From a bacterium (lineage in GTDB: Bacteria > Myxococcota_A > Bradymonadia > UBA7976 > UBA1532): a stretch of DNA of 64,000 bases. The notes beneath the pieces are model-generated. The model was given only the letters and a program-made list of their open reading frames with translations. It made no database searches and was not told where the DNA came from. The translations under genes and the position numbers were made by a program. Location: the NCBI GenBank assembly GCA_030427205.1, contig JAUHXC010000006.1, positions 240,936 to 304,935 of the forward strand, read 5' to 3'. Numbering within the stretch: position 1 is the stretch's first letter; each line of letters begins with the position of its first letter. Of this stretch, positions 52,080-62,169 are shown one piece after another.

Positions 52080-53164
52080 GCGGACCGGAGAGCACCGTCG
52101 CCGATCATCTGCGGCAGTGGATCGCCGCGGCCCGGGGCGCCATCGAGTGGCACCTGGAGACGGGGGACGTCGATCTGCCAGTGCCCGCCGAGTTCGTGCT
52201 GCCGCCGCTGGGCGATATCGCGCCGCCGATGGCCGGCTCGACGGCCGGCGGCGCGTGGGGTCGGGCCGGATCTGCGCCCCAGTCCTCTGCGCCGCGCGCC
52301 TCTGCGCCTCAGGCCTCTGGGCCCCGTGCTTCCGGGCCCCATGCCTCCGGGCCTCCGGCCTCTGCGCCCCAGGCCCCGCCACCGCAGCCCGGCGCGCCGC
52401 CGGGTCCGCGGGCGACGGCCGGTGGCTTCGCCCGGTTGGCCGAGGCGGCGGGGGCCCAGGTCTCGCAGATGGCCGGCGCCCGCCGAGCGGCCCGCGCCGC
52501 GGCGACCGCCACCGCGACGACCGCCGACGCAGCGTCCACCGCCGCGACCGCCGCAGATCCCGGCGCGCCGCTCGAGATCACCGACGGCCCCGCCGCCGCC
52601 GCCGCCGGGCTGCGGGTCCTGCGCGACGAGATCGGCGATTGCCGCGGCTGCTCGCTGCATCAGGGCCGCACCGAGCTGGTCTTCGGCGCCGGCCACCCGC
52701 GGGCGCGGGTCATGTTCATCGCCGACCAGCCGGGCCCCGACGACGATCAGCTCGGCCTGCCGTTCGTCGACGGCGCCGGCCAGCTGCTGGGGCGCATGGT
52801 GCGCGCCATGGGGCTCTCGCGCTCGCAGGTCTATCTGACCCATCTGGTGAAGTGCCATGACCCCGAGCAGGGGCCCGAGCCGGGTCTGCAGGCCTGCGCC
52901 GGCTTCCTCGCCCGGCAGATCGCGCTGGTGCAGCCCGAGGTGATCATCGCGCTCGGCGGCGTGGCGGCGCGGCAGCTCAGCGGCGTGCGCGAGCAACTGC
53001 CGCATCTGCGCGGGCGCTGGCACGAACACGCCGGCGTGGCGGTGCTGGCGACCTTCCACCCCAACGCGCTGGCGCAGCATCCGCAGAGCAAGCGCCAGGT
53101 GTGGAACGACTTGAAGATGGCCATGCGCCGGCTGGCGCTGCCCATGCCCGGCCGGCGTGGCTGA
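52076..53164 (+). CDS. Family-4-like uracil-DNA glycosylase with long N-terminal extension
   Basis: The GTG start overlaps the coaBC stop; 362 residues. Residues about 185-355 match the 4Fe-4S uracil-DNA glycosylase fold: CRGCSLHQGR (two Cys), IADQPGPDDDQLGLPFVDGAG (altered motif 1), VKCHDP and LQACAGF (further two Cys) and ATFHPNAL. The normal family-4 GEAPG motif reads IADQPG. Residues 1-180 are extra: a Ser/Ala/Pro-Gln-rich linker with tandem SGPRASGPHASGPP units coded by a DNA repeat (about 52270-52370). Glycosylase fold well supported; specificity uncertain because motif 1 differs. Confidence 0.82.
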   Translation: MSGPESTVADHLRQWIAAARGAIEWHLETGDVDLPVPAEFVLPPLGDIAPPMAGSTAGGAWGRAGSAPQSSAPRASAPQASGPRASGPHASGPPASAPQAPPPQPGAPPGPRATAGGFARLAEAAGAQVSQMAGARRAARAAATATATTADAASTAATAADPGAPLEITDGPAAAAAGLRVLRDEIGDCRGCSLHQGRTELVFGAGHPRARVMFIADQPGPDDDQLGLPFVDGAGQLLGRMVRAMGLSRSQVYLTHLVKCHDPEQGPEPGLQACAGFLARQIALVQPEVIIALGGVAARQLSGVREQLPHLRGRWHEHAGVAVLATFHPNALAQHPQSKRQVWNDLKMAMRRLALPMPGRRG

Positions 53165-53183
53165 GCGCGCTCCGAGGAGGATC

Positions 53184-54641
<1,458 letters not shown>

Positions 54642-54691
54642 CGACTGACGACTGACCGCTGGGCCGCGCGGCGGCCCTGTGAGGACCGGAC

Positions 54692-57600
54692 ATGCTTCTC
54701 GAACGTCTGCAGTACCTGCATCGCCTGGAAGAAGTCGCCGAGCGCTTCGGGCTGCCGCTCGAACAGATCGGCGATCCCGAGGTCACCGACGGCGACGACG
54801 TCGCCCGCCTGCCGTTCGCCCGCCTGAGCCGGGTGCGCATCGGCGGCCGGCGCCTCGATCCGGTGACCGCGGCGGCGCGGGCCAAGGGGGTCGGGCTGGC
54901 CACGGACGGGCAGGGGATCGTCCTGCCGCTGGACGGCTCCGAGCCCGTCGAGCGCCTCGAAGACCGGCTGATGGTCTTCCTCGACGGGCTGTACCGCCAT
55001 GATCCGGAGCAGTTTCTGACGATGCCCCGGCGGCGCATCGAGATCCCGACCGACAGCACGCTGCCGCGCTCGTCGGCGCTGCTCGAGCGGTTCTACGGCA
55101 ACGACTTCCTGCCGCGGGAGAAGAAGCCGGCGGTCATCGACCTGCGCCGCAGCCAGGGGCCGTACCTGCGCTCGGTGGATGACGATCCGCTGCAGATCGT
55201 CGACGCGGCGAGCCAGATCGCCTCCCACGCGGCGGGGGTCCGCCCGGCGGCGGCGCAGGCGGCCTTCGACGAGGGGGCCTTCGACCCGTACCTGGGCGCG
55301 GCGCCGCCGCCGGAGCACCCGGTTTCGCGGCCGGCGGTCGAGGCGCTGCGGCGCGACATCCTGGCGGTGGCCTCGCCCGGGCTGCGCTACGTGACCTTCT
55401 GCAACGGCGGGGCGGAGGCCAACGAGAAGGCGTTTCATCTGGCGCGGCAGAACGGGCCCGGCGGGCGGCGCATCCTGGCCTTCAAGGGCGCGTTTCACGG
55501 GCGCACCCTGCTGTCGCTGTACAGCACCTGGAACCCGGTCAAGCGCGCGCCGTACCAGCTGCCGGGCTTCGAGACCGACTTCCTGCCCTTCCCGCTGCCC
55601 GACGACCCGCTGGCCGATCCGCCGATCCCCGACGGCTGGCGGCTGGCGTGGAGCACGCCCAAAGGCCGGCGGGTCTGGGAGGGTGATGCGTTGCTCGAGC
55701 TCGAGGCGCACGTGCTCGCCGAGGCCGAGAAGCAGATGCAGGCGGGCGACGTGATGGCGCTGACCATCGAGCCCTATCAGTGCGAAGGCGGCGATCGGCC
55801 GGCGACGCGGCGCTTCTTCCACGGGCTGCGGGCGCTGACCCGGGCCTATGGCGTGCCGCTGATCTTCGACGAGGTGCAGAGCGGCTTCGGCCTGGGCGGG
55901 CCGGTCTTCTGGCACCAGAAGTTCCGCCTGCTCGACGCCGACGGCAACCCCGACGGGCCCGATCTGGTCTGCGGGGCCAAGCGGGCGCAGGTGGGCTATG
56001 TATTGTCCCGCTGGCCCGATCCGACGCCGACGACGTCCCACGTGGCGAGCATGGTGCGCGGCCGGGCCCACCTGCAGATGGTGCGCAGCGTGCCGAGCCA
56101 CGCCGGTCACGCCCGGCGCTGCCTCGAGAAGTTGATGGCCGACTGGCCCGACATCGTGACCCGGGCCCGGGTCGTCGGCGACGCCTTCGCCTTCGACCTG
56201 CCGACGCGCAACGTGGCCAACCACCTGATCGGGCAGCGGTTCTACCGGGGCTACATGGTCTACATCGCCGGCGAGCGCACCCTGCGCTATCGGCTCAACC
56301 GGGGCATGACCCGGGGCGATGTCGACGCGATCTTCGACGTGATCGACCGCTCGCTCGCGGCGCTGATCGAGCAGGCCGGCGGCTGGGACCGCGACGGCGG
56401 CGCGGCGGCGCTGGGCGATCTGGTCGAGCGCATGGACGCCCAGAAGCCGCCCGCGTGGGACGCGCCCGCGGCCGAGGGCGACGGAGACGGGCCCGGGCTG
56501 GCGGAGATCCTGGACGATCCGACCGGCGCGGTGGCCGATCGCTTGCTGCGGCGCGAAGGCGAGCTGAGCCCGACCGACCGGGAGGCCGCCGCGGCGCTGT
56601 TGGGGCTCGATCCCGAGGCCCGGGGGCGCGACGCGCTGCCGGCGCTGCGCAACGCCGATCCGGCGGCGTTCATGGCGAGCACGGGCATCGCGCTCGAGCG
56701 CTTCGCCGCCGATCTGCTCGGCACCCGGATTCACACGGTGCCGGCGGACGCTTTCGCCGAGTACGCCGCCGAGATCGACGCGATCCAGTCGGAGACCTAC
56801 GAGCCGGCCCGGCGCGACGCCATCGCGCTGCTCAAGCTGGTGACCGCCGCCCGCGGCGGGCTGTGCGTCATCGCCGAAGATCCGGGCGGGCTGGTGGGCT
56901 ATACCTTCGGCGCGCCGCTCGAGCTGTGGCCGAGCACCGCCGGGCCGAGCCAGGATCCCCACCGCGGCCGCGACAATACGCTGTACAGCGCCGACCTGAC
57001 GGTGGCGCCGCGCGGGCGGGGGCGGGGCATCGGCTGGCGGCTGCGGGCGGCGATGATCCGGGCGGCGCTGGCCCAGCGGCGGCCCGACGGGCGACCGCGC
57101 TACGCCTATATCACCGGGCGCAACCGGGTCGGCGAGGCCGATGCGATGTGGCGGCTCAACCAGCGCTTCGGGGCCTACGAGGTGGCCCGCTACGCCGGTC
57201 AGTACGGCGACCCGCGGGCGATGTCGCGCTACTACCGGCTGCCGCTGCGGCGGCACGACAAGCGGCCGTTCGAGGGCAAGCCGGGCTACGCGGGCGTCGG
57301 GCAGGGGCGGGTCGACGCGGCCCACGGGGTGGCGCTGCCCACCGGGCTGGGCCATCCGCTGCTCGAGCGGGCGCGCCAGCTGGGGGTCTTCGACGAGGGC
57401 GCGCTCACCAAGATGACGGTGAGCAACTTCATCGTGCCGCCCTACGCCCGCTACGCCGAGTATCTGCGTCACCGGGCGCCCCGCGGGCTCGACCACCTGT
57501 ACTTCACCAGCTGCCCCGACGAGATGACCGACAAGACGATCCGCGTGCTCAAGCACAAGCGGGTCGACGGGCACCTGGTCATCGGCCTCGAGGGCGGCTA

Positions 57601-58375
57601 CTTCGGCCATACGACCGCCGCCAGCCGCTCTCTGAGCCACCCGGGCGGCAACACCCCGGCGCACGGCTTCTTCGACTGGCCCTTCGTGCCGCACCCGGCC
57701 GACGGCGTCGACCGCACCATCGCCGCGCTCGACGCGCTGGTGGCCCGCTATCGGGCCGAGTGCATCCTGGGCGTCTTCTGCGAGGTGGTGCAGGCGCGCA
57801 CCGGCCGGGCCCTCGACGAGCGCGCGTGGGCCGCCCTGGCGGCGTGGCGCGGGCGCACGGGCATCCCGCTGGTGCTCTCCGAGACCCGCAGCGGCTTCTA
57901 CCGCTCGGGCACCGGCCGCTTCTGGTGGAGCGACGGCCAGAAGCAGGCCGCCAACGCGGTGCTGTGGTGGGCCGGCGGGCAGATCGGGCACATCTTCGTC
58001 GACGACGCGACCTATGTGCCCAAGCCGCTGGCGTTCATCAGCACCTGGGACGGCGACCCGCTGTCGGGCACCCGGCTGCACTACCAGATGTTCGCCGTCG
58101 ACGGCGACGCGGTGGCCGCCCGCAGCGCTCAGCTCAGCGCCGGGCTGCGCGAGCTGGGGCTGGACGACGAAGCCCGCGCGGGGCGTGGCCTCTACCGGGT
58201 TTTGCGGCTCGGCGCGTGGCGCGCGCAGCGGGTCGCGGCGGCCCTGGCTCGGGTTGGGGTCGACGTGGCCCGGCCCGCGGACGATACGATCGCGCTGGCG
58301 CCGGCGCTCACGGTGAGCCCGACCGACATCGACCGGCTGCTGGCCGCGCTCGCGCTGGCCCTGGCGGAGACCTGA
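54692..58375 (+). CDS. Aminotransferase-GNAT-pseudoaminotransferase fusion
   Basis: This 1227-residue protein has three joined enzymes. Residues 1-140 are an unassigned leader. Residues 150-560 are a class III aminotransferase with FCNGGAEANEKAF, FKGAFHGRT, PLP-binding Asp393 (IFDEVQSGFG) and Schiff-base Lys430 (CGAKRAQVG). Residues 680-855 are a GNAT acyltransferase (VAPRGRGRGIGWRLR loop). Residues 900-1227 look like another class III aminotransferase half (YFTSCPDEMTDK, GYFGHTTAAS, SETRSGF), but Asp is Ser1063 and the Lys position is Ala1094, so it should not bind PLP. It may be a covalent asymmetric dimer. The GNAT could acylate the amino acid whose other end is transaminated, e.g. an ornithine/lysine-type substrate, and the adjacent AstD-like enzyme would oxidise the product. 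Domains seen; pathway inferred. Confidence 0.85.
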   Translation: MLLERLQYLHRLEEVAERFGLPLEQIGDPEVTDGDDVARLPFARLSRVRIGGRRLDPVTAAARAKGVGLATDGQGIVLPLDGSEPVERLEDRLMVFLDGLYRHDPEQFLTMPRRRIEIPTDSTLPRSSALLERFYGNDFLPREKKPAVIDLRRSQGPYLRSVDDDPLQIVDAASQIASHAAGVRPAAAQAAFDEGAFDPYLGAAPPPEHPVSRPAVEALRRDILAVASPGLRYVTFCNGGAEANEKAFHLARQNGPGGRRILAFKGAFHGRTLLSLYSTWNPVKRAPYQLPGFETDFLPFPLPDDPLADPPIPDGWRLAWSTPKGRRVWEGDALLELEAHVLAEAEKQMQAGDVMALTIEPYQCEGGDRPATRRFFHGLRALTRAYGVPLIFDEVQSGFGLGGPVFWHQKFRLLDADGNPDGPDLVCGAKRAQVGYVLSRWPDPTPTTSHVASMVRGRAHLQMVRSVPSHAGHARRCLEKLMADWPDIVTRARVVGDAFAFDLPTRNVANHLIGQRFYRGYMVYIAGERTLRYRLNRGMTRGDVDAIFDVIDRSLAALIEQAGGWDRDGGAAALGDLVERMDAQKPPAWDAPAAEGDGDGPGLAEILDDPTGAVADRLLRREGELSPTDREAAAALLGLDPEARGRDALPALRNADPAAFMASTGIALERFAADLLGTRIHTVPADAFAEYAAEIDAIQSETYEPARRDAIALLKLVTAARGGLCVIAEDPGGLVGYTFGAPLELWPSTAGPSQDPHRGRDNTLYSADLTVAPRGRGRGIGWRLRAAMIRAALAQRRPDGRPRYAYITGRNRVGEADAMWRLNQRFGAYEVARYAGQYGDPRAMSRYYRLPLRRHDKRPFEGKPGYAGVGQGRVDAAHGVALPTGLGHPLLERARQLGVFDEGALTKMTVSNFIVPPYARYAEYLRHRAPRGLDHLYFTSCPDEMTDKTIRVLKHKRVDGHLVIGLEGGYFGHTTAASRSLSHPGGNTPAHGFFDWPFVPHPADGVDRTIAALDALVARYRAECILGVFCEVVQARTGRALDERAWAALAAWRGRTGIPLVLSETRSGFYRSGTGRFWWSDGQKQAANAVLWWAGGQIGHIFVDDATYVPKPLAFISTWDGDPLSGTRLHYQMFAVDGDAVAARSAQLSAGLRELGLDDEARAGRGLYRVLRLGAWRAQRVAAALARVGVDVARPADDTIALAPALTVSPTDIDRLLAALALALAET

Positions 58376-58376
58376 G

Positions 58377-59711
58377 ATGACGCCCAGCGAGCAGGCGGCG
58401 CTCGAGAAGCGCCAGCGGGCCCACGTCATGTTCACCTGGAGCGCCCAGCAGAGCGCGCGCCCGGTGAGCATCGTCGGCGGGCAGGGGGCGCGCTTCACCG
58501 ACCACGCCGGCGACGACTGGCTCGACTTCGAGAGCCAAGTCTTCAACGCTAACCTGGGTCACGGCGAGAACCGCATCACCGAGGCCATCGCCCGGCAGGC
58601 CCGCGAGCTGGCCTGCGCCCATCCGGCGGCGATGTTCGAGGCCAAAGCGGCGCTCGGCGAGGCCATCGCCCGGGTCACCCCGGGTGATCTGAACCACGTC
58701 TTCTTGTGCCTGTCGGGGGCCGAGGCCAACGAGAACGCGTACAAGATCGCGCGGCAGGTGACCGGCCGGCAGAAGGTCATCGCCCGCCGCCGCAGCTATC
58801 ACGGGGCGACGATGGGCGCCTTGTCGCTCACCGGCGACAACCGCCGCTGGGCCACCGAGCCCGGCCTGTGGGGCGTGCTGCGGGCGGAGGACCCGTATTG
58901 CTATCGCTGCCCGTTCGGCCTCGAACATCCGGCCTGCGGGACCCGCTGCGCGACGCACATCGAGCACATCATCCAGATGGAGGGGCCCGAGAGCATCGCG
59001 GCGATCTTCCTCGAGGGCATGACCGGCACCGCCGGGGCCTTCGTGCCGCCGCCGGACTACTGGCCCACGGTGCGCGCGATCTGCGATCGCTACGGCATCC
59101 TGCTGGTGGCCGACGAGGTGCTCAGCGGCTTCGGGCGCACCGGCGCGTGGTTCGCCGTCGATCACTTCGGCGTCGTGCCCGACATGATGGTGATGGCCAA
59201 GGGCATCACCGGCGGCTACGCGCCGCTGGCCGCGGTGGCGATGCGCGACCATGTCGCCGAGCACTTCGCCGACTCGACGCTGTGGTGCGGGCTGACCGGC
59301 TACGCCCACCCGATCAGCTGCGCGGCGGGCGTGGCGGCGATTTCGGTGTACGAAGCGGACGGCCTCATCGCGCACACCGCGAAGATGGGCCGGCACCTGG
59401 CCGCGCGGCTGGCCGATTTGAAGGCGAAGCACCCGATCATCGGCGACGCCCGCAACCTGGGCCTGCTCGGCGCGCTGGACTTCGTCGCCGACCGCGAGAC
59501 CCGCGCGCCTTTGATCGCCTACGCCGCGCCGACGCCGCCCGGTTCTTTCCTGGCGCGGCTCGATACCGAGCTGCGCGCCCGCCGCATGCACATCTGCCGC
59601 AAGTGGACCCAGCTCTTCATCGCGCCGCCGCTGGTCATCGATCAGGCGACGCTCGACGAGGGGCTCGATCACATCGACGCCGCGCTCACCGCCGCCTCTG
59701 GAGCAGCCTGA
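58377..59711 (+). CDS. Class III aminotransferase (Kat/Tpa-like)
   Basis: The 444-residue enzyme is a complete class III aminotransferase: LSGAEANENAYKIARQ, SYHGATMGA, PLP Asp246 (VADEVLSGFGRTG) and Lys275 (MAKGITGGY). HVMFTWSAQ at the start and a Cys-rich loop (YCYRCPFG...ACGTRC, Cys175, 178, 187, 191) mark the subgroup that contains taurine-pyruvate and 3-aminobutyryl-CoA aminotransferases. It starts one base after the fusion's stop and overlaps the CoA-transferase gene, so it shares the operon. Confidence 0.88.
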   Translation: MTPSEQAALEKRQRAHVMFTWSAQQSARPVSIVGGQGARFTDHAGDDWLDFESQVFNANLGHGENRITEAIARQARELACAHPAAMFEAKAALGEAIARVTPGDLNHVFLCLSGAEANENAYKIARQVTGRQKVIARRRSYHGATMGALSLTGDNRRWATEPGLWGVLRAEDPYCYRCPFGLEHPACGTRCATHIEHIIQMEGPESIAAIFLEGMTGTAGAFVPPPDYWPTVRAICDRYGILLVADEVLSGFGRTGAWFAVDHFGVVPDMMVMAKGITGGYAPLAAVAMRDHVAEHFADSTLWCGLTGYAHPISCAAGVAAISVYEADGLIAHTAKMGRHLAARLADLKAKHPIIGDARNLGLLGALDFVADRETRAPLIAYAAPTPPGSFLARLDTELRARRMHICRKWTQLFIAPPLVIDQATLDEGLDHIDAALTAASGAA

Positions 59712-60448
59712 TGGCCCGACCGACCCCGACCGCCGCCGACCGCCGGAGCAAGGTCTACGCCGACGCCGCCGCCGCGCTGCACGACGTCGCCAGCGGCGTG
59801 ACCATCATGTCCGGCGGCTTCGGGCTGTGCGGCAACGCCGAGAACTGCATCGCCGAGCTGGCCCGCAAGGACGTGCGCGACCTGACCATCATCAGCAATA
59901 ACTGCGGCAACGCGGGGCAGGGGCTGGCGATCCTGCTCAAGCAGCGCAAGGTGCGGCGGGTGGTCGGCAGCTATATCGGCGGCAACCCCGACCTGCAGGC
60001 GCAGTATCTGGCCGGCGAGCTGGAGGTCGAGCTCAACCCCCAGGGCACGCTGGCCGAGCGCATCCGGGCCGGCGGGGCGGGGCTGGGCGGCTTCTTCACC
60101 CCGACGGGCGTGGGCACGGTGGTCGCCGAGGGCAAAGAGGAGCGCACCATCGACGGCAAGCGCTACATCTTCGAGACACCGCTGCGCGCCGACTTCACCA
60201 TCATCCGGGCCGAGGTGGGCGATCCGTTCGGCAACCTGCGCTTCTACGGCACCGCCCGCAACTTCAGCCCGCATATGGCCATGGCGGCGAAGGTCGCGGT
60301 GGTCGAGGTCGATCACCTCGTGCCGCTCGGCGCGCTCGCGCCCGACGACATCCACCTCTCGGGGGTCTTCGTACAGCGCATCTTCCAGGGGCGGGACTAC
60401 GTCGATCCGATCGAGTACCGCACGACCCGCCCGCGCCCCGCCGGCTGA
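59711..60448 (+). CDS. 3-oxoacid CoA-transferase subunit A
   Basis: This 245-residue alpha subunit transfers CoA between succinyl-CoA or acetyl-CoA and a 3-oxoacid. Signatures are MSGGFGLCGNAENCIAEL, GSYIGGNP, ELNPQGTLAERIRAGGAG and GGFFTPTGVGT. Start overlaps the preceding stop (TGATG). The beta subunit is encoded about 450 bp away on the opposite strand, which is unusual since A and B are normally one operon. Confidence 0.92.
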   Translation: MARPTPTAADRRSKVYADAAAALHDVASGVTIMSGGFGLCGNAENCIAELARKDVRDLTIISNNCGNAGQGLAILLKQRKVRRVVGSYIGGNPDLQAQYLAGELEVELNPQGTLAERIRAGGAGLGGFFTPTGVGTVVAEGKEERTIDGKRYIFETPLRADFTIIRAEVGDPFGNLRFYGTARNFSPHMAMAAKVAVVEVDHLVPLGALAPDDIHLSGVFVQRIFQGRDYVDPIEYRTTRPRPAG

Positions 60449-60558
60449 CGGGCAAGACGGGGCGAGCCGACCCGCGGCGCCGGCTGTCAGGGGGCTGTCC
60501 GTGGCGTTTGGCCCCGGGCGCCGCGTCCGATCGCCCCTGAAAGCGGGGCGCAATGGGA

Positions 60559-60575
60559 TTGGCATATCGGTTGCT
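60559..60575 (+). promoter_or_regulatory. Sigma-54-type promoter
   Basis: TTGGCATATCGGTTGCT carries the GG and GC pairs of a -24/-12 promoter exactly 10 bases apart, with TTGGCA and TTGCT matching the consensus at the essential positions. The start site would fall near 60586, about 20 bases before a small reading frame with its own ribosome-binding site. An intact sigma-54 activator is encoded at 8.8 kb. Confidence 0.6.
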
Positions 60576-60608
60576 CTAAAGCTGGGCGTAGCCCATCAGG
60601 AGCCAGCC

Positions 60609-60761
60609 ATGACCGACGTCAGCACCCGCTATCGACCCCGCCGCCCGCGACGCAGCCTGCGCGAGATCTTCGCCCGGGCGGTGCGCCACCACCGCATCGA
60701 AGCGCGCAGCGTGCCCTGCAACGCCGAGCGCGACGCGAAGCCGAAGGACGGTGAGCGATGA
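60609..60761 (+). CDS. Small Arg-rich protein 1
   Basis: This 50-residue frame starts MTDVSTRYRPRRPRRSLREI and is preceded by AGGAG (60598-60602) and, further up, by the sigma-54-type promoter. It is very basic and has one Cys. Its stop overlaps the next small frame by ATGA. No family is recognised; coding status is supported only by promoter, ribosome-binding site and coupling. Confidence 0.45.
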   Translation: MTDVSTRYRPRRPRRSLREIFARAVRHHRIEARSVPCNAERDAKPKDGER

Positions 60762-60901
60762 GCCCCGCCGACTCACCGAAGCGCGCGGCCGAGCGACGCT
60801 GGCCGCGGCTGAACATCGTCGGTGTGCGCCGCGCCCTGCGCGCGCTGATCCCCGAACCGCGACGGGAGCCGCGGCCATCGGTGGGGCCCCAGATCAGATG
60901 A
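60758..60901 (+). CDS. Small Arg-rich protein 2
   Basis: This 47-residue frame starts [20 protein letters not shown] at an ATG overlapping the preceding small gene (ATGA) and ends SVGPQIR at 60901, overlapping the 3' end of the convergent CoA-transferase B gene. Basic, no hydrophobic stretch. It could be a chance frame, but its coupling to the first small gene is exact. Confidence 0.35.
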   Translation: MSPADSPKRAAERRWPRLNIVGVRRALRALIPEPRREPRPSVGPQIR

Positions 60902-61520
60902 CCGGCGCCCCGGTCTTCTGACGGACCTCGTCGGCGGTGTGCCCCTCGGCGACGTCGACGAGCGCGAAGCCCTTCGGGGTGACGTCGAGCGTCGCCAGAT
61001 CGGTGATCACCCGGTCCACGCAGCCCACGCCCGTCAGCGGTAGTGTGCACGCCTCGAGCAGCTTGGCCCGCCCGTGCTTGTCGCAGTGGGTCATCAGCAC
61101 CACCACCCGCCGCGCGCCCGAGACCAGATCCATGGCCCCGCCCATGCCGTTGACCCGCTTGCCGGGGATCATCCAGTTGGCCAGATCACCATTGCCGGCC
61201 ACCTGCATGCCGCCGAGCACCGCCACGTCCACGTGGCCGCCGCGGATCATCGCGAAGCTCGTCGCCGAGTCGAAGAACGCGCCGCCGGGCAGCGCGGTCA
61301 CCGTCTGCTTGCCGGCGTTGATGATCTTGGCGTCCTCTTCGCCCTCGAAGGGGAAGGGGCCCATGCCGAGCAGCCCGTTCTCCGAATGCAGCCAGACCTG
61401 CATGTCGTCGGCGAGGTGGTTGGCCACCAGGGTCGGGATGCCGATCCCCAGGTTCACCACGTCGCCGTCGCTCAGCTCCAGCGCGGCGCGGGCCGCGATC
61501 TCGTCTCGTGAGCGGGCCAA
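60894..61520 (-). CDS. 3-oxoacid CoA-transferase subunit B
   Basis: A TTG at 61520 with GGAGG five bases upstream gives 208 residues. It shows [19 protein letters not shown], the catalytic Glu in [24 protein letters not shown] and [14 protein letters not shown], all diagnostic of the beta subunit. Its partner, subunit A, is on the plus strand upstream of the small genes, so the two are convergent and must be expressed from different promoters. Confidence 0.92.
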   Translation of the reverse strand: MARSRDEIAARAALELSDGDVVNLGIGIPTLVANHLADDMQVWLHSENGLLGMGPFPFEGEEDAKIINAGKQTVTALPGGAFFDSATSFAMIRGGHVDVAVLGGMQVAGNGDLANWMIPGKRVNGMGGAMDLVSGARRVVVLMTHCDKHGRAKLLEACTLPLTGVGCVDRVITDLATLDVTPKGFALVDVAEGHTADEVRQKTGAPVI

Positions 61521-61639
61521 AGGGCACCTCCATGTCGTCCGGGCCACAGGCCGCCGATTCGGGCGCCATCGTACAGCAACCGCGACGAGAAACACCCCTC
61601 GACCATCCATCCGCCGTCGCCCCCGAGCAGAGAGGCCCC

Positions 61640-62134
61640 GTGCAGACCGCTCCGCCCGCCCACCCGCCGGCGAAGGCGCCCATCGCCGAGCGCCACGCCC
61701 ACCTGTTCGCCACAGGCGTGCTCGTTCTCGGGCTGCTCGGCGTCGCCGCGCTGGAGTTCACCGACCGGCCGCGCGATCCGCTGGCGGGCTGGTATCTGCT
61801 CATCTGGCCCTTCATGGCGATCATGGGCGACGTGGCCTACGTCGTCAGCGGCGTGCCGACGGACGCGGGCTTCGTCCGGCGCGGCGTGCTCTACATCGTC
61901 GGGCTGCATCTGCTGCTCGCCGCGCTGCAGGCGCTGAGCTACGTCGTGCCCGATCCCGACTACGCCGCGTGGCTGGCCGAGCGCCCGCCGGGTGAGCACC
62001 CCTACGGCGTCGAACCGTGGCTGGTGGCCGTGGCCCACGGCGTCGGGCTGGTCTTCGCGCCGGTCATCGGCTTCATGCTGCGCACCATCCGCCGTCTGTG
62101 GGTCGTTGGGCCCGAGCCGAACCGCGACGCCTGA
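61640..62134 (+). CDS. Four-helix membrane protein
   Basis: A GTG at 61640 with AGAGAGG upstream gives 164 residues; longer starts (GTG 61508, ATG 61532) would overlap the CoA-transferase B promoter region. Four hydrophobic helices are visible: [61 protein letters not shown] and [21 protein letters not shown] do not recognise the family. The short gap to the divergent gene suggests a shared promoter region. Confidence 0.65.
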   Translation: MQTAPPAHPPAKAPIAERHAHLFATGVLVLGLLGVAALEFTDRPRDPLAGWYLLIWPFMAIMGDVAYVVSGVPTDAGFVRRGVLYIVGLHLLLAALQALSYVVPDPDYAAWLAERPPGEHPYGVEPWLVAVAHGVGLVFAPVIGFMLRTIRRLWVVGPEPNRDA

Positions 62135-62169
62135 CGCTGCGATCTCGGACAGCGCCGGCCCGCCCGGCA

